Assembly: GCF_026242055.1 (NCBI RefSeq)
Contig: NZ_JAPJDL010000005.1
Span: 1 to 64,000, forward strand
Direction of reading: 5' to 3'
Origin: Lentzea sp. NEAU-D7
GTDB lineage: Bacteria; Actinomycetota; Actinomycetes; Mycobacteriales; Pseudonocardiaceae
Length of the DNA: 64,000 nt
Below are positions 57,712 to 64,000 of this stretch, one piece after another. Position numbers and translations under genes: made by a program. The notes beneath the pieces are model-generated. The model was not told the DNA's origin and did no database searches. It saw only the letters and a list, made by a program, of their open reading frames with translations. Numbering within the stretch: the first letter of the stretch is position 1; every line of letters begins with the position of its first letter.

Positions 57712-57748
57712 CCGCCCTGCCGCCGGACTCAGGCCGGCGGCAGGGCGG
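57712..57748. terminator. bidirectional terminator between MycE-like and GH8 genes
   Basis: CCGCCCTGCCGCCGG, 7-nt loop, CCGGCGGCAGGGCGG: a perfect 15-bp stem, 12 bp after the methyltransferase stop and 6 bp before the stop of the convergent GH8 gene. Confidence 0.8.
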
Positions 57749-57754
57749 AGGAGG

Positions 57755-59437
57755 TCACGGGATCCAGTGGTTGCCGGACACCGTGATCATCACCTGGAGC
57801 TGGATGCTCGCACCGAAGTACGTGTTCGTGTCGACCGGAGTGCTCAGCATCTTGTTCCACAACGCGTCCAGCCACGCCTGGCTGCCCGCGTCCGTCGTGG
57901 CCGCGACCGCGAACGGGGCGAAGAACGCCGCGTCGCCGCCGCTCTCGATCTGGGTACCGCCGAGCGTGTAGCCGATGGCGATCCTGTTCGGGTCGCCTCC
58001 GGTCTTGCTCCTGATCCACGAGTTCATCCTGCGCGCCGCCGCCAGCGACTTGCCGTCGCCGGTCAGCGCGGCGTCCGCGCCGATGCGCCACGGGTCGCGG
58101 CACGCGTTGTACCAGTACTTGCCGTCGGTGTCGGCCCGTTCGAGCATCTCGCCGACCGCGGGCTTCACCGTGGAGTTGGTGTCCTGCACGAAGTCCGGCA
58201 GCAGGCCGGTGCTCGACGCGTACTTCGACTGCAGCGTGGCGATCAGGTCCTGGTGCTTGGTGCGGATCGTGTCCCACGCCGGGTCGCCGGTCGCCTTGCG
58301 GAACGCGCGGAAGTGGTCGGACATCCAGTCGGAGGACCGCGACCCGTAGTACTGCCTGCTGTTGCCGGAGGTCGACCAGTCGCCCATCAGCAGCAGGTTC
58401 GTGTTCGGGTTGACCAGGCTCTTCTTGATCGCGTTGATGTTCCTGACCGCGAGCTGCCGGTAGTCGTACGTGCCGGTGCTGCCCCACTGCCGGTCGGCCA
58501 GCAGCAGGCCGTAGGCGGTGTCCATGTCGCCGTCGGTCGCGCTGTCGCTGCCGTTGACGCTCCGGCACGACGTGTCCTGCTCGGCGGCCAGCAGGTCGGG
58601 GTTGTTGACCGACGGGTGGGCGAGCTTGTACTTCAGCAGGCCGTCGAAGATCTTCTTCGCGTCCGGGTCCGCGCCCGCCATCTGGGCGGTGATCACCATG
58701 CCGTAGCCCTGCGCCTCGGCGACGTACGGGTGGTCGGCGTCCGGCGAGATGATCTCGTACCAGCCGTTGCCGCAGTTCTGCCTGACGAACGCGGCCTTCC
58801 ACTTCTTGTAGTACTCGACGATGGCGGCGTCCAAGGTGGACGTCGCGCCCGACGGCCGCAGGATGCCCGCCGCGTACGGGGTCTGCCTGCTGCCGAACGG
58901 GTAGCCGAGGCCGGTCGGCGGCGGAGTCGTCGTGGTGGGCGGGGTGGTGGTCGTCGGCGCAGTGCCGACGCCGTAGACCTCGAGCTCCCACAACGAGTAG
59001 CCGTAGGTCGTGCCGCGAGCGGTGCCGTAGACCCGGACGTACCGGCCGGAACCGGACAAGGTCAGGTCGTCGACCCCGCCGTCACCGGTGCTGGTCGAGT
59101 ACACGTCGGTCCAAGCGGAGCCGTCGGAGGAGGTCTGCACGCGGTACGACTTCGCGTACGCGGTCTCCCAGTTCAGCCTCACCCGGCTGATCGCGTGCGG
59201 CGAGCCGAGGTCGACGCGCAGCCACTCCGGGTCGTGCCCCTCCAGGGACGCCCAGCGGGTCGAGGTGCTGCCGTCGACCGCCTTGCCCGCCTCGAAGCCG
59301 GACGCCTCGACGGAGGAAGCCGTCACGGCCTTGCCCCGGGAGACCAGTGGATCCGCCGCCGACGCGATGGTCGTCCCCGCCACGAGCAGACCGAGCACGA
59401 GCCCGGCCGCCCCCAATGCCGTCGTTCTGCCGTTCAC
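57755..59437 (-). CDS. secreted GH8 glycosidase with N-terminal CBM32 domain, copy 1
   Basis: GTG 59437 with GGAGG about 5 nt upstream gives 560 aa; the frame opening at 59452 is unsupported. Signal peptide, then an F5/8-type-C (CBM32-like) discoidin domain (AVTASSVEASGFEAGKAVDGSTSTRWAS...DLTLSGSGRYVRVYGTARG), a short Thr/Pro linker, and a GH8 barrel: VAEAQGYGMVITAQMAG (catalytic Glu region), TDGDMDTAYGLLLADRQWG, SRSSDWMSDHFRAF, NACRDPWRIG. GH8 covers chitosanases, endoglucanases and reducing-end xylanases; chitosanase fits best but is not proven. Tandem paralogue of the next gene. Confidence 0.88.
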   Translation of the reverse strand: MNGRTTALGAAGLVLGLLVAGTTIASAADPLVSRGKAVTASSVEASGFEAGKAVDGSTSTRWASLEGHDPEWLRVDLGSPHAISRVRLNWETAYAKSYRVQTSSDGSAWTDVYSTSTGDGGVDDLTLSGSGRYVRVYGTARGTTYGYSLWELEVYGVGTAPTTTTPPTTTTPPPTGLGYPFGSRQTPYAAGILRPSGATSTLDAAIVEYYKKWKAAFVRQNCGNGWYEIISPDADHPYVAEAQGYGMVITAQMAGADPDAKKIFDGLLKYKLAHPSVNNPDLLAAEQDTSCRSVNGSDSATDGDMDTAYGLLLADRQWGSTGTYDYRQLAVRNINAIKKSLVNPNTNLLLMGDWSTSGNSRQYYGSRSSDWMSDHFRAFRKATGDPAWDTIRTKHQDLIATLQSKYASSTGLLPDFVQDTNSTVKPAVGEMLERADTDGKYWYNACRDPWRIGADAALTGDGKSLAAARRMNSWIRSKTGGDPNRIAIGYTLGGTQIESGGDAAFFAPFAVAATTDAGSQAWLDALWNKMLSTPVDTNTYFGASIQLQVMITVSGNHWIP

Positions 59438-59455
59438 GGCCGCCTCCAGCAATTA

Positions 59456-59470
59456 GTTAACAAAGCTGTC
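59456..59470 (-). promoter_or_regulatory. conserved GTTAAC motif upstream of GH8 copy 1
   Basis: GTTAACAAAGCTGTC on the plus strand, 19 bp upstream of the GTG. The matching GTTAACAAACCTGCC precedes copy 2. The shared GTTAACAAA(G/C)CTG(T/C)C, inside otherwise diverged leaders, suggests an operator or -10 region common to both genes. Confidence 0.5.
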
Positions 59471-59547
59471 AATGCGAGCTGGAGGACCGTAGGCAGGTGT
59501 CCGCGCAGGTCACAAGAGGTACGGACCATTTGTGCGCGTTCGGACAG

Positions 59548-59589
59548 CGCGCTGCCCCGGAGGTCTGGAGCGACTTCCGGGGCAGCGCG
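59548..59589 (-). terminator. terminator between the two GH8 genes
   Basis: CGCGCTGCCCCGGA (59548-59561), 14-nt loop, TCCGGGGCAGCGCG (59576-59589): a perfect 14-bp stem just after the stop of GH8 copy 2. The two copies thus have separate transcripts. Confidence 0.78.
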
Positions 59590-59594
59590 GGTGG

Positions 59595-61274
59595 TCAGGG
59601 AACCCAGTGGTTGCCCGTGACCGTGATCATCACCTGGAGCTGGATGCTCGCGGAGAAGTAGCTGCCGCCGTCGACCGGTGTCTGCAGCATCCTGTTCCAC
59701 AGCGCGTCCAGCCACGCCTGGCTGCCCGGATCGGTCGCCGCCACCACCGCGAACGGCGCGAAGAACGCGGCGGCGCTGCCACCGGAGATCTGCGTGCCGT
59801 TGAGCTGGTAGCCGATCGCGATGCCGGCGGGGTTGCCGCCCGCCTTGGACCTCACCCACGTGTTGAGCTTGCGCGACGCCGCGAGCGACTGGGAGTCACC
59901 GCTGGTCACCGCGTCCGCGCCGATGCGCCACGGCACGCGGCAGGCGTTCCAGTAGTACTTGCCGTCGTTCACGCTCTCCAGCACCTGCCCGGCCGGCGGG
60001 CGCGGGGAGGAGTTCGTGTTCTCCACGAAGTCCGGCAGCAGACCGGTGTTCGGCGCGTAGTTCTGCTGCAGCTGCCCGATCAGGTTCTGGTGCGCGGCGC
60101 GGATCGTGTCCCACGCCCCGTCACCCGTCGCCTTCCGGAACGCCCGGAAGTGGTCCACCATCCAGTCCGACGACCGCGAGAGGTAGTAGTACTGGTCGCC
60201 CGCGCTGGACCAGTCGCCCAGCTTGAGCAGGTTCGTCGACGGGTTGACCTCGCTGGCCTTGATCGCGTTGATGTGCCGGATCGCGAGCTGCCGGTAGTCG
60301 TACGTGCCGATGCTGCCCCACTGCCGGTCGGCCAGCAGCAGCCCGTAGGCCACGTCCATGTCGCCGTCCGTGGCACCGTCACCGCCGTTGACGCTGCGGC
60401 AGTTCACGTCCTGCTCGGCCGCGAGGAGATCGCGGTTGATCGAGGACGGGTGGTCGATCTTCCACTTCACCAGGCCGTCGAAGATCTTCCTCGCGTCCGG
60501 GTCCGCGCCCGCCATCTGCGCGGTGATCACCATGCCGTAGCCCTGCGCCTCGGCGACGTACGGGTGGTCCGCGTCCGGCGAGATCACCTGGTACCAGCCG
60601 TTGCCGCAGTTCTGCCGCACGAACGCGGCCTTCCAGCGCTGGTAGTAGTCCACCACCGCGGCGTCCAGCGTGGACGTCGCGCCGGACGGGCGCAGGATGC
60701 CCGCCGCGTAGGGGGTCTTCCTGCTGCCGAACGCGTAGCCGAGGCCGTTCGAGGGCGGGGTGGTCGTCGTGGTGGTCGTCGGCGGGGCGCCGCCGGCCAC
60801 GCCGTAGACCTCGAGCTCCCACAGCGAATAGCCCCACTGCGTGCCGCGGGCCGTGCCGAGCACCCGCACGTACCGCCCGGAGCCGGACACCGTCAAGTCG
60901 TCGACACCACCGTCACCGGCGGCGGTCGAGAACACGTCCGTCCAGGCCGAGCCGTCCGGGGAGGTCTGCACGCGGTAGCCCCTGGCGTACGCGGCCTCCC
61001 AGTTCAGCCTCACCCGGCTGACCGCGTGGGCCGAGCCGAGGTCGACCCGGAGCCACTCGGAGTCACTGCCCTCCGCGGAGGCCCACCGGCTCGCCGTGCT
61101 GCCGTCCACGGCCTTCGCCGCCTCCAGCCCGGCACCCTCGACGGAGGACGCCGCGACCGCCTTGCCCTGCGACACCAGCGGGTCCGCGGCCGTCGCACTG
61201 GTCGTCCCCGCCACCAGGAGACCGATCACGAGTCCGGCCGCGCTCACCGCCGCCAACGCCGATCGTCTGTCCAC
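59595..61274 (-). CDS. secreted GH8 glycosidase with N-terminal CBM32 domain, copy 2
   Basis: GTG 61274 with GGAGG 5 nt upstream gives 559 aa. Same domain order as copy 1: signal peptide, CBM32-like domain (AVAASSVEGAGLEAAKAVDGSTASRWAS), Thr/Pro linker, GH8 barrel (VAEAQGYGMVITAQMAG; TDGDMDVAYGLLLADRQWG; YYLSRSSDWMVDHFRAF; NACRVPWRIG). Long stretches are identical to copy 1, which marks a fairly recent tandem duplication. Differences cluster in the linker and in PRPPAGQVLESVND versus VKPAVGEMLERADTDG. Confidence 0.88.
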   Translation of the reverse strand: MDRRSALAAVSAAGLVIGLLVAGTTSATAADPLVSQGKAVAASSVEGAGLEAAKAVDGSTASRWASAEGSDSEWLRVDLGSAHAVSRVRLNWEAAYARGYRVQTSPDGSAWTDVFSTAAGDGGVDDLTVSGSGRYVRVLGTARGTQWGYSLWELEVYGVAGGAPPTTTTTTTPPSNGLGYAFGSRKTPYAAGILRPSGATSTLDAAVVDYYQRWKAAFVRQNCGNGWYQVISPDADHPYVAEAQGYGMVITAQMAGADPDARKIFDGLVKWKIDHPSSINRDLLAAEQDVNCRSVNGGDGATDGDMDVAYGLLLADRQWGSIGTYDYRQLAIRHINAIKASEVNPSTNLLKLGDWSSAGDQYYYLSRSSDWMVDHFRAFRKATGDGAWDTIRAAHQNLIGQLQQNYAPNTGLLPDFVENTNSSPRPPAGQVLESVNDGKYYWNACRVPWRIGADAVTSGDSQSLAASRKLNTWVRSKAGGNPAGIAIGYQLNGTQISGGSAAAFFAPFAVVAATDPGSQAWLDALWNRMLQTPVDGGSYFSASIQLQVMITVTGNHWVP

Positions 61275-61293
61275 AACCACCTCCAAACCAATG

Positions 61294-61308
61294 GTTAACA
61301 AACCTGCC
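61294..61308 (-). promoter_or_regulatory. conserved GTTAAC motif upstream of GH8 copy 2
   Basis: GTTAACAAACCTGCC, 20 bp upstream of the GTG 61274; see the partner at 59456-59470. Confidence 0.5.
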
Positions 61309-61400
61309 TAAAAGGGCGGTCGCGGCGACCATAGGCGGGCCGGTCAACGTTGGACAAGAGGTGCGGACCAGTCATCTGGACCGGAACCGGTTGCGGAGGA

Positions 61401-62240
61401 CTACGCCCAGACCTTCCGCACGGCGTCCGCCATGGAGACGGCCTGCGCGTACCCCGCCTCCGCCGCGGGTTTGCGGCGGGCCGGGTCCAGCAGGTTCCTG
61501 CCGATCGCGGCCAGGGCGGCGCGGTCCGGGCTGATCACGATCGACGGCACCCCGAGCTTCGCGGCCTGCGCACCGGGCGTCGCCGCCGGACTGGCCGACC
61601 TCGTCAGCGGCGCGACGACCACCACCCGCGAGTACCCGGCGGCGAGGTCGGCGTTCGCCACGGACCGCATGCCGCCGTCCATGTAGCGGCTGCCGTTGAT
61701 GCTGACCGGCGGCCACACCAGCGGCACCGCGCAGCTCGACGCGACAGCCTCGACGAGCGGCACCCCGCTGTCCCGGTCGAACGCCACGAACCTCCCGTCG
61801 GCGGTGTCGACGGCGGTGACCTTGAGCGGGCGCTCCGGCCAGTCCTTCGTGGACAGTCGCGAGCCGAACACCGCGAGCCGGGACTCCTCCGACGGCGTGC
61901 GGGCCTTCAGCGCGGCACGTCCGAGACGGGCGCGCTTCTGCGCCGGAGTCCCCGGCATCACGTAGGAAAGCGCGTACCTGACCACCATCCACGAAGTGAG
62001 ACGGGCCGGGATCTCCCCGTCCGGCGGCGCCAGCTGGCTCGCGTAGAGATCGGCGAGCACGGCACCTCCCGCCAGCTCCGCCGCCACCACGGATCCCGCG
62101 GACGTCCCGACGAACAGGTCGGCGTCGGTCAGGTCCACGCCCTGTTCCGCCAGTCCGTGCAGAATCCCGGTCTCCCAGGCGATTCCGGTGACACCACCGC
62201 CGCCCAGCACCAACGCGCGTTCTCCAGTCACAGCGGCCAT
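61401..62240 (-). CDS. patatin-like phospholipase
   Basis: 279 aa from ATG 62240 (GTG 62231 is also possible; the frame to 62450 crosses the metH leader). RALVLGGGGVTGIAWETGIL (oxyanion hole), LFVGTSAGSVVAAEL (GxSxG nucleophile Ser) and YMDGGM (DGG Asp of the dyad) are all present. No signal peptide, so probably cytoplasmic. It is divergent from metH with about 150 bp between them. Confidence 0.88.
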   Translation of the reverse strand: MAAVTGERALVLGGGGVTGIAWETGILHGLAEQGVDLTDADLFVGTSAGSVVAAELAGGAVLADLYASQLAPPDGEIPARLTSWMVVRYALSYVMPGTPAQKRARLGRAALKARTPSEESRLAVFGSRLSTKDWPERPLKVTAVDTADGRFVAFDRDSGVPLVEAVASSCAVPLVWPPVSINGSRYMDGGMRSVANADLAAGYSRVVVVAPLTRSASPAATPGAQAAKLGVPSIVISPDRAALAAIGRNLLDPARRKPAAEAGYAQAVSMADAVRKVWA

Positions 62241-62298
62241 CCTATGGAGTGGGACGAGTTCCTGGTCCATGGTCGCGGTTGGTAACCTTGCCGGCGAA

Positions 62299-62368
62299 GC
62301 CGAGAAGCGCTGCAACAGGTCTCGCGCCTGCCACGCTCGGCCTCGCACCACCACGAACAAGGGCGCTT
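62299..62368 (+). ncRNA. S-adenosylhomocysteine (SAH) riboswitch upstream of metH
   Basis: GCCGAGAAGCGCTGCAAC begins at 62299. P1 pairs GCCGAG (62299-62304) with CTCGGC (62336-62341) perfectly. Inside it, CAGG (62316-62319) can pair with CCTG (62327-62330). The AAGCGC (62305-62310) after P1 is exactly complementary to GCGCTT (62363-62368), forming the pseudoknot. The CCGAGnAGCGCTGCnAC core, the closing strand and the downstream GGCGCT match the SAH (ahcY-motif, RF01057) riboswitch as I remember it. It ends about 20 nt before the metH start, so control of initiation or readthrough is plausible. Confidence 0.8.
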
Positions 62369-62388
62369 CCGACTTCTCGGGAGCGCGC

Positions 62389-64000
<1,612 letters not shown>

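Noticed and set aside
55425-57971. 848-codon plus-strand frame and other large antisense frames over LuxR, GH2 and GH8 genes
   Set aside because: High GC keeps antisense frames open; composition is Arg/Ala-rich, no domain is visible, and the opposite strand carries recognisable genes.
62241-62388. Cobalamin riboswitch expected upstream of metH
   Set aside because: No B12-box-like or long multi-helix region; the short P1/pseudoknot pattern fits the SAH aptamer much better.

Overview
The window is 64 kb of high-GC chromosome from a filamentous actinobacterium. GTG and TTG starts, third-position GC bias, twin-arginine and lipoprotein exports, LuxR-LAL and SARP regulators, an NmrA gene under an ECF41-type sigma factor and an EphD-like fusion all fit an actinomycete, probably Pseudonocardiales (Lentzea/Saccharothrix/Amycolatopsis-like). 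That placement is inference from gene style; no marker gene was compared. I see no rRNA, tRNA, CRISPR array, insertion sequence or prophage. The region reads as chromosomal accessory metabolism rich in regulators and secreted enzymes, ending in a core gene (metH).

Layout. 0-6.3 kb: a GDSL lipoprotein, a methyltransferase, then a TetR gene divergent from a three-gene oxidative operon (PF10118-type metal hydrolase, PDR/VanB-type flavin/2Fe-2S reductase, EphD-like alpha/beta-hydrolase::SDR fusion), with a large composite palindrome between them. 6.3-11.7 kb: a carboxylesterase-TPR pair, an MDR reductase, and a VOC/flavin disulfide oxidoreductase/VOC operon divergent from a LuxR-LAL regulator. 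15-20.3 kb: a secreted S1 protease, a HAF-repeat secreted protein, an NmrA-type epimerase with an ECF41 promoter next to its ECF41 sigma gene, a DinB/DUF664 protein, a muconolactone-isomerase-like protein and a decayed luciferase-like monooxygenase. 21-24.4 kb: an ECF42 module (YCII protein, sigma factor, AhpD/CMD-like protein, VOC protein) whose two transcription units carry near-identical promoters, then a MarR gene. 24.6-31.9 kb: small membrane proteins, HxlR-RidA, a polysaccharide-lyase-like protein, a geranylgeranyl-reductase-like flavoprotein, a TPR-less SARP regulator, an I36-type inhibitor and a DedA protein.

32-40.3 kb is the clearest catabolic locus. It holds a secreted GH2 enzyme with two AbfB (arabinofuranose-binding) repeats, a complete YtfQ-YtfR-YtfT-YjfF-like furanose ABC importer, and a divergent LacI repressor with an operator-like palindrome between them. 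40.4-50.8 kb holds a macrodomain protein, a secreted esterase-like hydrolase, a STAS protein, an AraC regulator, a GDSL hydrolase with a strong terminator, a nucleotidyltransferase-methyltransferase pair, a PadR/NTF2 divergent pair, PepSY membrane proteins and an unusual membrane::YbaB-like fusion. 50.8-57.7 kb holds an M28 peptidase, a broken epoxide-hydrolase-like gene, a second LuxR-LAL, a DUF5829-type secreted protein and an orphan MycE-like macrolide-type O-methyltransferase. 57.7-61.3 kb is a tandem pair of secreted CBM32-GH8 glycosidases sharing an upstream motif. The window closes with a patatin-like gene and the 5' part of metH, which is preceded by what looks like an S-adenosylhomocysteine riboswitch.

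Themes: small sigma- or repressor-controlled redox/VOC modules, secreted polysaccharide degradation coupled to furanose import, and two genes broken by internal deletions.
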